A stretch of DNA of 64,000 nt. Source: CAVSRC01 sp963732845 (GTDB lineage Bacteria > Pseudomonadota > Alphaproteobacteria > Rhizobiales > Kaistiaceae). The position numbers were made by a program, and so were the translations under genes. The notes beneath the pieces are model-generated. The model was not told the DNA's origin, did not search any database, and worked only from the letters and a program-made list of their open reading frames with translations. Shown here piece by piece: positions 7,792-17,310 of this stretch. The stretch lies in assembly GCA_963732845.1 (NCBI GenBank), contig CAVTBE010000011.1, positions 62,001-126,000 on the forward strand, given 5' to 3'. The first letter of the stretch is position 1, and every line of letters begins with the position of its first letter.

Positions 7792-9398
7792 ACGATCTGG
7801 CGCAAGGCGTGACTGCCGTGAGCAACGGCGCCTTGCAGCCGCCAGGCGCCGCGCCGCCGGCTATCCGGCTGTGCGGCGTCTCGAAACATTTCGGTCCGGT
7901 CTGGGCCAACAGGCGGATCGATCTCGAGGTTGCGCAGGGATCGATCCATGGGCTGCTCGGCGAGAATGGCGCCGGCAAGTCGACCTTGATGAAGATCCTG
8001 TTCGGCATGATCCGGCCGGATGGCGGGCGGATCGAAATCGATGGCCGGCCGGTCGCGTTCCATTCGTCGGCCGATGCCCTTGCCGCCGGCATTGGCATGG
8101 TGCAGCAGCACTTCAGCCTGATCGGAAAGCTGACCGTCGCCGAAAACCTGGTCCTGGGACGCGGTCGAGGGGGCTTTGTGTCACGCTGGCTGCGGCCGCT
8201 CGACCTGGCCGCAATCGAGCGGCGCGCCACGGAACTCTCGCGCCGGCTGGGCTTCGGTATCGATCCCATGGCGCGCTGCGAGCGCCTGTCTGTCAGCGCA
8301 AGGCAGAAGGTGGAAATCCTGAAGGCGATCTGGGGCGGTGCGACGACGCTGGTGCTCGACGAGCCGACCGCGGCTCTTGCCCCACCCGATGCCGACGAGC
8401 TTTACGGCCTGCTCGAAAATCTCAGGCGGGATGGCACGACGATCATCCTGATCAGCCACAAGATGCCCGAAATCATGCGGCTCTGCGACCGCGTGACCGT
8501 GCTGCGCGACGGAGAGGTCGTCGGTTCTGCCACGATTCCGAAGGGTTTCGCCGGAGAGCATGAGAGGTATCAACTCGAGACTCATCTCGTGCGCCTGATG
8601 ATCGGCCGGCACCGCCCGGAAACGCCGTCGCGCAGCACCGGCATCAGACCGACGGTGCTTTCGGTGCGGCAGCTTTGCGACGGCGATCGCCTCGGGCCGG
8701 TCGATCTCGACGTGCGCGGCGGAGAGATCCTCGCCGTCGTCGGGGTGGAAGGAAATGGCCAGGCGCAATTCGTCGATCTGCTTGTGGGGGCTGGCCGGGC
8801 AAGCGCCGGCGAGATCATCCTCGACGGACGGGATATCACGCACCTGCCGACGCGCCAGCGCTTCCAGCAGGGCATCGCCCATATCCCCGAGGACCGGCAC
8901 GACCTGGCGGTTGCGGATTCGATGAGCGTTGCGAACAACGCGACCATCGGCTTCACGGACGGAGCACCGCTTGCCCCGAGCCCGTTCTGGCTGTTGTCGG
9001 GCCGGCGGGCCCGCTTTGCGGAGCAGATTGTCCGCCGCCACGCCGTCCGGGTTGCATCCATCGACGCGCCGGTCAGCAGTCTGTCCGGCGGCAATCAGCA
9101 GAAACTGGTCGTCGGGCGCGAGCTGGCGCGCGATCCACGGATCATGATCGCCGCTCAGCCGACGCGCGGGCTCGATGTCGGCTCGACCGCCGCGGTTCAT
9201 CACGCCTTGGTCGCGCTGCGCGAGCGCGGTGGCGCCGTGCTCCTGCTCAGCCTCGATCTGACCGAAGTCCTCACCATTGCTGACCGGATCGTGGTGTTTC
9301 GGCGGGGCAGGGTGGTGGGCGAGACCAGCACGTCCGACGCCGATGTCGAGCAGATCGGCCGATGGATGTCGGGCACTGGCCAGGACACGCTGCAATGA
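7788..9398 (+). CDS. Nucleoside ABC importer ATPase (two-domain, NupO/YufO type)
   Basis: A 536-residue double ATPase. Domain 1 has Walker A GENGAGKST (residues 58-66), a Q-loop near IGMVQQHFSL, a degenerate signature LSVSARQKVEIL and Walker B TLVLDEPTAAL. Domain 2 has a degenerate P-loop (GVEGNGQAQFVDLL), a good signature LSGGNQQKLVVG and Walker B-like IMIAAQPTRGLDV. That asymmetry, with AAQPTRG replacing LDEPT, is typical of ATPases partnering BMP-type binding proteins. It overlaps the BMP stop (ATGA) and the following permease start. Confidence 0.9.
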   Translation: MNDLAQGVTAVSNGALQPPGAAPPAIRLCGVSKHFGPVWANRRIDLEVAQGSIHGLLGENGAGKSTLMKILFGMIRPDGGRIEIDGRPVAFHSSADALAAGIGMVQQHFSLIGKLTVAENLVLGRGRGGFVSRWLRPLDLAAIERRATELSRRLGFGIDPMARCERLSVSARQKVEILKAIWGGATTLVLDEPTAALAPPDADELYGLLENLRRDGTTIILISHKMPEIMRLCDRVTVLRDGEVVGSATIPKGFAGEHERYQLETHLVRLMIGRHRPETPSRSTGIRPTVLSVRQLCDGDRLGPVDLDVRGGEILAVVGVEGNGQAQFVDLLVGAGRASAGEIILDGRDITHLPTRQRFQQGIAHIPEDRHDLAVADSMSVANNATIGFTDGAPLAPSPFWLLSGRRARFAEQIVRRHAVRVASIDAPVSSLSGGNQQKLVVGRELARDPRIMIAAQPTRGLDVGSTAAVHHALVALRERGGAVLLLSLDLTEVLTIADRIVVFRRGRVVGETSTSDADVEQIGRWMSGTGQDTLQ

Positions 9399-10678
9399 CG
9401 AGGGGAGCGATGCAGGCGCAACGCCAGGGCCGGCAGGTGCGCATGGATCCGGAACTGCTGGCCGAGACGATCGGACCGCGCGAGGGTCCGGCGGACTGGA
9501 AATCCGGCCGCCTCAGCCCCAAGCTGCTGACGCATTTTCAGCACGTCTCGGGTCACGTCGGCGGCCGCGTCCTGGCCTTCGCATTGACCATCGCAGCAGC
9601 CCTCATCGCATCCTTGCCGATCGTCTGGATCGCCGGGTCCGATCTCTGGCTCACCGCGGATGCGTTCTTCGGCGGCAGCATCGGCAGCGGCCCAGCGATC
9701 GCCGAGACCCTGGTGCAGATGATCCCGCTGCTCATCTCCGGACTGGCGGTGGCGCTCGCCTTCCACGCCGGCCTGTTCAACATCGGCGTCGAGGGGCAAC
9801 TCGTCTTCGGCGGACTGGTTGCCGGTGTCGTCGGTGCAACGGTTCCCCTTCCGCCGCCGGTGCTCATGGTCGTCTGCCTGCTGGCGGGAATGGCCGGCGG
9901 TGCCGTCTGGGCGCTGATCCCGGCGCTGCTCAAGGCGTTTCGCGGTGTCCATGAGGTGGTCACCACCATCATGATGAATTTCGTTGCGACCAGCATCGCC
10001 GAGTTCGCCGTCGCTCCGAACGGACCGTTCGTGTCGGTGGGGCAACCCTCGGCAACCGAGCACGTTCCCGATGGCGCGCAACTGCCGATCATCTGGGAGG
10101 GCACGCGGCTGCATGCCGGGCTGCTTGTCGCCGTCGCCGCGGTCGTGGTCACGCTCTGGCTTCTCTATCGCACCCCGGCCGGCTTCCGCTTGCGTCTGAT
10201 GGGGGCCAATCCAGGCGCTGCGCGGGCCAGCGGCATCAACATACGGATGGTCACCATCCTCGCTCTGCTCGGCTCGGGAGCGCTTGGCGGTCTGGCCGGG
10301 GCGGTGCAAGTGCTCGGCGTCTACGGCCGCTTCTTTGCGTCTTTCTCGCCCGGCTACGGCTTCGATGCGATCGCCGTCGCGTTGCTCGGCTCGCTGTCGC
10401 CGATCGGCATAGCGGCGGCCGCCTTCTTCTTCGCCATGCTGCATTCGGGTGCCGTGCCGATGCAGGCGGTCGCCGGGATCAGCCGCGAGTTTGTCGGCGT
10501 CGTCTCGGGGCTGGTGGTTGCCTTCGTCGTCGCACAGCCGGCGGCGCTGCGGCTGCTGTCGCGATGGCGCGCGCCGCGTTCTGCTGGCAGCCAGGCGCGT
10601 CCGGTGTCGGATGAGATGGACATCGACGGCCCGGCACAATTCTCCGCCGATGCGGCGAGCGCGGAGGGCACGTCGTGA
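9395..10678 (+). CDS. Nucleoside ABC importer permease 1 (NupP type)
   Basis: A membrane permease of up to 427 residues of the branched-chain/BMP-associated family, with about ten hydrophobic segments. Conserved motifs are GLAVALAFHAGLFNIGVEGQL near the first third, VHEVVTTIMMNFVA, and RASGINIRMVTILALLGSGALGGLAGAVQVLG. The N-terminal 60 residues and the C-terminal 40 are polar and poorly conserved. The ATG at 9395 overlaps the ATPase stop as ATGA; an ATG at 9410 just after GAGGGGAGCG is an alternative. It pairs with the permease at 10675. Confidence 0.87.
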   Translation: MTRGAMQAQRQGRQVRMDPELLAETIGPREGPADWKSGRLSPKLLTHFQHVSGHVGGRVLAFALTIAAALIASLPIVWIAGSDLWLTADAFFGGSIGSGPAIAETLVQMIPLLISGLAVALAFHAGLFNIGVEGQLVFGGLVAGVVGATVPLPPPVLMVVCLLAGMAGGAVWALIPALLKAFRGVHEVVTTIMMNFVATSIAEFAVAPNGPFVSVGQPSATEHVPDGAQLPIIWEGTRLHAGLLVAVAAVVVTLWLLYRTPAGFRLRLMGANPGAARASGINIRMVTILALLGSGALGGLAGAVQVLGVYGRFFASFSPGYGFDAIAVALLGSLSPIGIAAAAFFFAMLHSGAVPMQAVAGISREFVGVVSGLVVAFVVAQPAALRLLSRWRAPRSAGSQARPVSDEMDIDGPAQFSADAASAEGTS

Positions 10679-11598
10679 CCGATATCCTGACCATATCGCT
10701 GGTCATCAGCGGGCTGCATCTGGCCATGCCCATCCTGTTGCCGATGCTGGGCGGGCTGATCAGCGAGCGCAGCGGCGTCATGAACATCGGGCTCGAAGGC
10801 ATGATGCTGGTCGGCGCCTTCGCTGCCGTGCTGGTTACCTACTACACCGGCAATCCGTGGCTGGGCCTCGTCGGCGCCGCCGTGTCGGGCGTCATGTCCG
10901 GAACGGCGCTGGCCGTCATGTCGGTGACGCTGCGCGGCAACCAGGTCGTGGCAGCGACGGCTGTCAATCTGGTCGGTGCGGGGCTGACCGCCGCACTGGT
11001 GCCGATCATCTGGGGCGTCGACGGCACCACGCCGAGCGTTGCCAAGATTGCCGTGGTGCGCATACCCGGGCTGATGAGCCTGCCGGGCGTCGGCCGGCTC
11101 TTCTCCTCGCTCACCCCGGTGGACTACGCCATCTTCGCGATCGCCTTCCTGGTGTGGTGGATGCTGTTCCGCACCGATGCCGGCCTCAGCATCCGGGCAT
11201 GCGGAGAATCGGCGGAGGCCGCCGACGTAGCCGGCATCTCCGTCGTCAAGACGCGTTTCTTTGCCGTTGTCACCTCCGGCGTCTTCGCGGCGCTCGGCGG
11301 TGCCTATCTGTCCGTAGTGACGCTTGACATGTTCCAGGCGTCGATGACGCAGGGGCGCGGATTCCTGGCCCTGGCGGCGATGGTTTTCGGCAAGTGGCGG
11401 GTCGGTCCGGCGTCGATCGCCTGCCTTGCCTTCGGCTTTGCCGACGCGACCTCGCTGCGCGCCCAGATCGTGACGCGCGACATCCCGCACGAACTGTTCT
11501 TCGCCTTGCCTTATGTGCTGGCGCTGATCGCCCTGGCGACCTTTGTCGGACGGGCCGCCGGACCGGCGTCCGTCGGCAAGCCCTTCGAACGTGCCTGA
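10675..11598 (+). CDS. Nucleoside ABC importer permease 2 (NupQ type)
   Basis: A 307-residue permease, the second of the pair. It has the hallmark MPILLPMLGGLISERSGVMNIGLEGMML at the N-terminus, then repeated hydrophobic helices and RACGESAEAADVAGISVVKTRF, the coupling-helix region that contacts the ATPase. The GTG start at 10675 overlaps the preceding stop (GTGA), indicating translational coupling. Together with 6721, 7788 and 9395 it forms a complete nucleoside-type importer. Confidence 0.9.
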   Translation: MTDILTISLVISGLHLAMPILLPMLGGLISERSGVMNIGLEGMMLVGAFAAVLVTYYTGNPWLGLVGAAVSGVMSGTALAVMSVTLRGNQVVAATAVNLVGAGLTAALVPIIWGVDGTTPSVAKIAVVRIPGLMSLPGVGRLFSSLTPVDYAIFAIAFLVWWMLFRTDAGLSIRACGESAEAADVAGISVVKTRFFAVVTSGVFAALGGAYLSVVTLDMFQASMTQGRGFLALAAMVFGKWRVGPASIACLAFGFADATSLRAQIVTRDIPHELFFALPYVLALIALATFVGRAAGPASVGKPFERA

Positions 11599-11630
11599 CG
11601 CGGAGACCGCGACCTACACAGGAGACCCCA

Positions 11631-12716
11631 ATGCTGGTGAGCGAAATTCCCGCCCTCAAGGAATACTGGTATCCGGTCGCCTACTCGGCGGATCTCGGCG
11701 ACAAGCCCAAGGCGGTTCGGCTGCTCAGCGACGACTACGTGATCTGGCGCGGCACCGACGGCAAGGTCGGCGCCGCGGTCGACGAATGTCCGCATCGCGC
11801 CGCGCGCCTGTCGCAGGGCTGGCTCGAAGGCGGCCATCTGGTCTGCCCCTATCACGGCTGGTCGTTTCACACCGACGGTGCCTGCATGCGCATCCCGCAG
11901 AACGGCGAGGGCAGACCGGTGTCGCCGCGGGCGCGCCTGCTGGCGGTGCTGGTCGATGAACGCTATGGCCTCGTCTGGCTCTGCCCGGGCATGCCGCGGG
12001 CCGATATCCCCGACCTGCCGGAAGCCGAATCGCCGGATTTCGTGCTGATCCACGAGCTCATGGAGGTGTGGTCGACGTCGGCCTTCCGTGTCATCGACAA
12101 TGCTCTCGACATCGCCCATGTCGCCTGGACGCACCGCAACACCATCGGCGATTCCTCGGCGCCGCGCTTCGAAAGCTACGAGATCGCCCGCGACGGCCAC
12201 AAGCTGACCTCGCGCGTCAGCTATCGCGCGCGCCTCACCGACGCGCTGCGCGCCAACACCGGGCTCACCGGCGAATACACGATCCGCGTCACCAATGCCG
12301 AGCTTGTGCAGCCGTGCGTCTACAAGGACGTGATGGAATACGAAAACGGCCTGCGCCACGTGCTGTTCAAGACGGCCACGCCTGTTGACGACCAGCACAC
12401 GCTGTTCTGCCAGTTCATCGCGCGCAATGACGATCCTGATGAGGTCAAGCGTGCCGGCATCATCGCGCTGGACCGCAAGATCCAGAGCGAGGACCGCGAA
12501 TTGCTCAAAGCGATCCGGCCGGAATTCCCGCTCGAAATCCAGACCGAGATGCACACCCGCGCCGACCGGATGACCGTCGAATACCGCAAGATCTTGGCGG
12601 AACTCGCACGCGAGAATTCCGACGTCTCGCCGGATTCGCGTTGGGCCCGGCCGTTCCTGCAGGCGGTGCGTGCCGAGCGCTCGGCGAGCGCGAAGCGGCC
12701 GGCGAGCAACGGATAG
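11631..12716 (+). CDS. Rieske [2Fe-2S] non-heme iron oxygenase, catalytic subunit
   Basis: A 361-residue Rieske oxygenase alpha subunit related to VanA/N-demethylase-type enzymes. The Rieske cluster ligands are Cys53-x-His55 (DECPHRAARL) and Cys72-x2-His75 (VCPYHGWSF). The mononuclear iron motif N-x2-D-x2-H-x4-H is complete at 157-168 (NALDIAHVAWTH), with Asp160 as the inter-subunit electron bridge. Such enzymes hydroxylate, N-demethylate or O-demethylate small aromatic or heterocyclic compounds and need a separate reductase, which is not in the window. It is the last gene of the kinase/LOG/nucleoside-importer operon (32 bases after the permease), which suggests that its substrate is a nucleobase or a modified base. 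Confidence 0.9.
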   Translation: MLVSEIPALKEYWYPVAYSADLGDKPKAVRLLSDDYVIWRGTDGKVGAAVDECPHRAARLSQGWLEGGHLVCPYHGWSFHTDGACMRIPQNGEGRPVSPRARLLAVLVDERYGLVWLCPGMPRADIPDLPEAESPDFVLIHELMEVWSTSAFRVIDNALDIAHVAWTHRNTIGDSSAPRFESYEIARDGHKLTSRVSYRARLTDALRANTGLTGEYTIRVTNAELVQPCVYKDVMEYENGLRHVLFKTATPVDDQHTLFCQFIARNDDPDEVKRAGIIALDRKIQSEDRELLKAIRPEFPLEIQTEMHTRADRMTVEYRKILAELARENSDVSPDSRWARPFLQAVRAERSASAKRPASNG

Positions 12717-12902
12717 CCCTGCAGACCGGACGCATTGACGAGCGCCTCTGTCTCATGCGGGGGGATCAGCGAATTGGGCCGACGCGAGATCCGAAAAGGG
12801 AGGATGTCCTTCGGTCTCGCGGCGGCCCAGGCACGAAGTCGCCAGTGGCGCTTCGCGTGATCGGCTCTCTGCGGGCGGCGACCCGCCTATGCCGTGTCCA
12901 TC

Positions 12903-15275
12903 CTACTCGCCATAGGGCACCCAGATGTTCTTGACCTGCGTTGCCCGGTAGAGGAACGCGCGACCGTAGCCGTCCTGGCCAAGCCAGTTGCGCCGGCCGC
13001 CGGGTTCGGTCCAGGTCTGCTTGACGTTGCCGATCGACAGCTCCTCGACCGTCTTGATGCCGGCGACGGAGCCGAAGTACCAGATGCCGTCCACCCCGTC
13101 GTGGCCGGCCAGCGTCTTGACCAGCTCTTCGCGGTCGCCGGTGACAATGTTGACGACGCCGGCGGGAATGTCGGAGGTCTCGAGAACCTGATAGAGATCG
13201 GTCGCCGAGAGCGGATAGGCCTGAGACGGGATCGCGACGACCCGGTTGCCCATGGCAAGTGCCGGCAGGACCAGCGAAATCATGCCGAGCAGCGGGTAGG
13301 TCGTCGGACACACAAGGCCCATCACGCCGACCGGCTCGTGCATGGCCAGGGTCACGAACGATGACTGGGTCGAATGCACCATGCCGTCGAACTTGTCGGC
13401 CTGTGCGGCATACCAGAAGCACCGCTGGATGCTGGTCCGCACTTCCTGTTTGGCATTCGCCGCGGTGTAGCCGAAGCTCTGCAGCCGGTCAGCGAACTCC
13501 GCGGCGCGCGCGGCCACGTTCTCCGCCAAATAGTAGAGAATCTGGGCTCGGTTGTGGCCGGTCGACGCGCCCCAGCCGCGCGCGTTGTTGGCCGCTTCGA
13601 CGGCGTCTCGGATGTCCTTGCGGTTGCCTTGGGCGGCGAGACCGATGAGCTTGCCGTTCTTGGGATGGGCGACAGGATAGGCGTAGCCGCCGTCGGGACG
13701 CTTCTGCTTGCCGCCGATATAGAGCTTGGCGGTCCGGTCGATGCCGACCAGGTTGCCACCGACGTCCGGGTCCGGTGCGATGGCCAGAGGCGTATCGTCC
13801 TCGTTCTTGCGCGGGCCCGGCCCGGGCAGCTCAAGATAGGCGAGCATGCCCTCGCGGCCGCCTTCGCGACCGTATCCGCTCTCGCGGTAGCCGCCGAAAC
13901 CGGCGCCGGCGTCGAACACGTTGGTGCTGTTGATCCAGACGACGCCCGCCTTGATTTCCGCGGCGATGCCCAGCGCCTGGTTGATGCTTTCCGACCAGAT
14001 CGAGGCGGCCAGCCCGTAGCGGGTGTTGTTGGCCAGCAGGACGGCGTCCTCGGGCGTCCGGAACGTGGTCAGCGTCGCAACCGGGCCGAAGATCTCCTCG
14101 GTGGCAAGAACGGAGGCCGGCTCGACATTGGTGGCCAGCGTCGGCGGATAGTAGCAGCCCTCGGGCGCGGCGCTCTGGTACAGCTCGGCGCCCTGCGCGA
14201 CACCCTGGGCGACCAGCGCCTTGATGCTTTCGAGCTGCGAGGGGTGCACGATCGTCCCGACGTCGGTGCACTTGTCGAGTGGCGATCCCACATGCAGATG
14301 CGCCATGCGGGCCTTCAACAGCTTCGTGAAGCGATCGGCGACGCCTTCGGCGACGAGAATGCGCGACCCCGCGCAACACACCTGACCCTGGTTGAACCAG
14401 ATCGCATCCACCACGCCTTCGACGGCGGCGTCGAGATCGGCGTCGGCGAAGACGATGAACGGCGACTTGCCGCCGAGTTCGAGCGTGAGCTTCTTGCCGG
14501 ATCCGGCCGTCCGCTTGCGGATATGCTGGCCGACCTCGGTCGATCCGGTGAAGGCGATCTTGTTGATGTCGGGATGTCCGACGATATCCTCACCGGTCTT
14601 GCTGTTGCCGGTAACGATGTTGACGACGCCTTCCGGCAGGCCGACTTCGTCGCAGATCCGGGTGAAGGCGAGCGCCGTCAACGGCGTGAACCTGGCCGGC
14701 TTGAGCACCACCGTGTTGCCCGCGGCCAGAGCCGGCGCGATCTTCCAGGCCAGCATCAGGAACGGGAAATTCCACGGGATGATCTGGCCGCACACGCCCA
14801 GAGGCCTGGCGCCGGGAAATTGGGTTTCGACCAGCTCCGCCCAGCCGGCGTGGTGGTAGAAGTGGCGCGCCACCAGGGGCACGTCGATGTCGCGGGCCTC
14901 GCGGATGGGCTTGCCGTTGTCCATCGCTTCGAGCACCGCAAGGAAACGCGCGTGCTGCTGAATGTGACGCGCCAGGGCATAGAGCCATTGGGCGCGTTCA
15001 TGGCCGGGCAGCGACGACCACTTGGGAAAGGCGGCGCGCGCCGCCTTCACGGCCTCGTCGACGTCGGCGGTCGTGGCCCGCGTGACCTTGGCGATGGTCT
15101 TGCCGGTGGCGGGATTGGTGACCTCCAGCAGGTCCTTGCCGGGCGGCTGCATGCGGCCGTTGATGTAGAGGCCGAAGCCGTCCCGGTGTTTGTCCAGCCA
15201 GGCTTGAACGATGTCTGCACTTTCAGGTGCCGGACCGTATTCCATGGTGTCAATCAGGCTAGCAATCGAGCTCAT
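12903..15275 (-). CDS. ALDH16-like two-domain aldehyde dehydrogenase
   Basis: A 790-residue protein. The first 490 residues form a full aldehyde dehydrogenase (IIPWNFPFLML, AFTGSTEVGQHI, catalytic Glu in TLELGGKS, catalytic Cys in NQGQVCCAGSR, ATEEIFGPV). The last 270 residues repeat the ALDH fold start (KLYIGGKQKRPDGGY through VVNIVTGDREELVK) but have no catalytic Cys loop. This layout matches the ALDH16 family, where the second domain is non-catalytic. It is last in the operon after deoC (11 bases). Acetaldehyde, released by DeoC, is a plausible substrate. The ATG at 15275 begins MSSIASLIDTMEYGPAPESA. The frame continues open upstream through deoC but only as a shadow. Confidence 0.88.
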   Translation of the reverse strand: MSSIASLIDTMEYGPAPESADIVQAWLDKHRDGFGLYINGRMQPPGKDLLEVTNPATGKTIAKVTRATTADVDEAVKAARAAFPKWSSLPGHERAQWLYALARHIQQHARFLAVLEAMDNGKPIREARDIDVPLVARHFYHHAGWAELVETQFPGARPLGVCGQIIPWNFPFLMLAWKIAPALAAGNTVVLKPARFTPLTALAFTRICDEVGLPEGVVNIVTGNSKTGEDIVGHPDINKIAFTGSTEVGQHIRKRTAGSGKKLTLELGGKSPFIVFADADLDAAVEGVVDAIWFNQGQVCCAGSRILVAEGVADRFTKLLKARMAHLHVGSPLDKCTDVGTIVHPSQLESIKALVAQGVAQGAELYQSAAPEGCYYPPTLATNVEPASVLATEEIFGPVATLTTFRTPEDAVLLANNTRYGLAASIWSESINQALGIAAEIKAGVVWINSTNVFDAGAGFGGYRESGYGREGGREGMLAYLELPGPGPRKNEDDTPLAIAPDPDVGGNLVGIDRTAKLYIGGKQKRPDGGYAYPVAHPKNGKLIGLAAQGNRKDIRDAVEAANNARGWGASTGHNRAQILYYLAENVAARAAEFADRLQSFGYTAANAKQEVRTSIQRCFWYAAQADKFDGMVHSTQSSFVTLAMHEPVGVMGLVCPTTYPLLGMISLVLPALAMGNRVVAIPSQAYPLSATDLYQVLETSDIPAGVVNIVTGDREELVKTLAGHDGVDGIWYFGSVAGIKTVEELSIGNVKQTWTEPGGRRNWLGQDGYGRAFLYRATQVKNIWVPYGE

Positions 15276-15286
15276 GGTAACGACCT

Positions 15287-16297
15287 CTAGGCAACGGAGT
15301 GGCGGTAGGAGGCGGCATAGCGCCCGGTGACGTGGTGTTCGAGCTGGCGTTCGATGTCGCCCAGCATCGAGGAAGCCCCCAGCCGGAACCGGGACGGGCG
15401 CAGCCACTCGTTGCCCAGTTCCTCCTTCATCAGTATCTGCAAGGCGAGGGCGTCCTTCGCCGTCTTCATGCCGCCGGCGGGCTTGAAGCCGATTTTGTAG
15501 CCGGTCTCCATTTCGTAGTCGCGGATGGCGCGCGTCATGATCAGGCTGACGGGCAGCGTGGCATTCACCGCTTCCTTGCCGGTCGATGTCTTGATGAAGT
15601 CGGCGCCGGCCTGCATGGCGATCATCGAGGCGGCATAGACGTTGCGCAGGGTCTGCAGATCTCCGGTGCCCAGGATCACCTTCAGGCGCGTCCGGCCGCA
15701 GGCCTCGCGCATCTGCCCGATCTCGTCGTAGAGCGCCTGCCAGTTGCGGTTCAGAACGTGCTCGCGGGTGATGACGATGTCGATCTCGTCGGCGCCTTCG
15801 CCGATCGCCCAGCGGATTTCCTCGAGACGCAGATGCAGCGGCATGAGGCCGGCCGGGAAACCGGTTGCAACCGAGGCCACCGGGATGTCCGTGCCGCGCA
15901 GGGCCTTGACCGCATGGGGGACCATCGTCGGATAGACGCATACGGCCCCGGTGGTCACGTTCAGGCTCTCGATTCCGAGAGCGGATACGATGTGCGGCGC
16001 CAGCGGCTGGCGGGCTTTGGCGCACAGCCGGTGCACGCGGCCTTCGGTGTCGTCGCCCGAAAGCGTGGTGAGATCCATGCAGCGGATGGCGTTGACCAGC
16101 CACGCGGCCTGGTTGGCCTTCTTGACCGAGCGCCGCGTGACAAGCGTCTGCGCGCGCCGCTGGGCGGCGGAGCGGTTGACCGCGTGTCCCTCGAAGAACT
16201 CGGGCTTCAGCGCCGTGCCGGGATTGCGTTCCTGGTTGGACAGGACGGGCTGCTCCGGAGGCGCTGCTTCCGGAGTCTTGAACCAGCGGAGCGACAT
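15287..16297 (-). CDS. deoC: Deoxyribose-phosphate aldolase
   Basis: A 336-residue class I aldolase that cleaves 2-deoxyribose 5-phosphate to acetaldehyde and glyceraldehyde 3-phosphate. The Schiff-base lysine lies in the hallmark ADFIKTSTGKEAVNATL (Lys236), and GFKPAGGMKTAKDAL holds the second conserved lysine. VCVYPTMVPHA and LKVILGTGDL fit the other active-site strands. The protein carries an N-terminal extension of about 60 residues relative to the E. coli enzyme, common in alphaproteobacteria. It overlaps the regulator gene by one base (ATG against its stop) and precedes the ALDH16-like gene. Confidence 0.92.
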   Translation of the reverse strand: MSLRWFKTPEAAPPEQPVLSNQERNPGTALKPEFFEGHAVNRSAAQRRAQTLVTRRSVKKANQAAWLVNAIRCMDLTTLSGDDTEGRVHRLCAKARQPLAPHIVSALGIESLNVTTGAVCVYPTMVPHAVKALRGTDIPVASVATGFPAGLMPLHLRLEEIRWAIGEGADEIDIVITREHVLNRNWQALYDEIGQMREACGRTRLKVILGTGDLQTLRNVYAASMIAMQAGADFIKTSTGKEAVNATLPVSLIMTRAIRDYEMETGYKIGFKPAGGMKTAKDALALQILMKEELGNEWLRPSRFRLGASSMLGDIERQLEHHVTGRYAASYRHSVA

Positions 16298-17286
16298 TAG
16301 TGTTCATTTGCGTTCTCCAGGGCAAATTCAGCGGTGTCCTGATCAGTGATCAACACCTTCAGAAAGCCGGCCCGCAGCGCGCTGAGCACGGCGCGGTGCT
16401 TGACGGAGCCGGTGACCACTCCGACCGAGTGGCTGTGGCTGCTCAAGTTGGTCAGGGACAGCCCGACGGTGCGTTCGTCGAGCGAACGATCGACGATCGT
16501 GCCGTCGGCGTCGAAGAAACGGCCGAGCACGTCGCCCACGGCGCCGGCCGCGATCAGATTGGTCATTTCCTTCTCGGTCACGTTGCCCGAGGTCACTAGC
16601 ACCGACTGCAGGTCGAGCTTGCCGAGCGAAAAGCACAAGACATCCGCGTCGCGGCCAGCCGCCAGAACATCTGCGACGATGCGGTCTTTCTCGAGAACTT
16701 CGCGGGTCGCCTTTTCGCCGACGATCGAGGGCACCGGCAGGGGCAGGTAGCGGCCGTGGCCCTTGCGCGCAAAGGTGTCGGCGACATCGTTCGTGCGCGG
16801 CCCGCTCGCTTTCAGGGCCACAGTGCCGTTGATCTGGACGACGGTGACGCCGTCGTTCCATTGCGGGGCCAACCAGTGCGCCACCGCCGACATGGTGCGC
16901 CCCCACGAGACGCCGACGACCGCCGGCCGGGGCTGCATGGCGGCCAGATATTGCCCGGCCGCCTGGGCCACGCGTTCCAGCTCGTGCTCGCTGTCCGGCG
17001 ACCGGGTCACCACGATTGCATCGCGCAAGCCGAACCGGTCGATCAGTCGCGCCTCGAGCTCCGGCTGCCGCGCGAAGCGCGGCACGATTTCGATGCGCAC
17101 AATGCCGACCTCCAGCGCTTCCTGCAGAAGCTTGGCCACCCGCCAGCGGTTCATGCCGGTTTCGCTGGCGATCTCAGTCAGGGTCTTGTTCTGCTGGTAC
17201 GTCATGCGGGCGACATGCACCATGAGATGCTCGCGGGTCTCGTCGAGCGGCAGACGGACAAGATCGCGATGGCTCGGCTTGTTCAT
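16297..17286 (-). CDS. SorC/DeoR-type transcriptional regulator
   Basis: A 329-residue regulator of the SorC family (as in B. subtilis DeoR). The N-terminal helix-turn-helix is at about 35-60 (KTLTEIASETGMNRWRVAKL). The long C-terminal sugar-phosphate-binding domain shows VVGVSWGRTMSAVA, a nucleotide-like loop, VCFSLGKLDLQSV and DGTIVDRSLDERTVGLSL. It lies in the operon it probably controls, between the dehydrogenase and deoC. A phosphorylated deoxysugar is the natural effector for this family next to deoC. The tandem TCACATATGTGA sites at 18344-18374 are the likely binding sites. Confidence 0.88.
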   Translation of the reverse strand: MNKPSHRDLVRLPLDETREHLMVHVARMTYQQNKTLTEIASETGMNRWRVAKLLQEALEVGIVRIEIVPRFARQPELEARLIDRFGLRDAIVVTRSPDSEHELERVAQAAGQYLAAMQPRPAVVGVSWGRTMSAVAHWLAPQWNDGVTVVQINGTVALKASGPRTNDVADTFARKGHGRYLPLPVPSIVGEKATREVLEKDRIVADVLAAGRDADVLCFSLGKLDLQSVLVTSGNVTEKEMTNLIAAGAVGDVLGRFFDADGTIVDRSLDERTVGLSLTNLSSHSHSVGVVTGSVKHRAVLSALRAGFLKVLITDQDTAEFALENANEH

Positions 17287-17310
17287 GGTTCCCGACCTTG
17301 TTGGGATCTC

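Noticed and set aside
13374..15290. A 638-codon open frame antisense to the ALDH16-like gene
   Set aside because: High-GC third-position bias leaves the antisense frame open. Its translation is low-complexity and without domains, while the minus strand encodes a clear dehydrogenase.
12903..16325. A single 1140-codon frame that would fuse the ALDH16-like gene to sequence across deoC
   Set aside because: The upstream part is out of frame with DeoC and reads as Arg-rich noise; the family start MSSIASLIDTMEYG at 15275 is clear.
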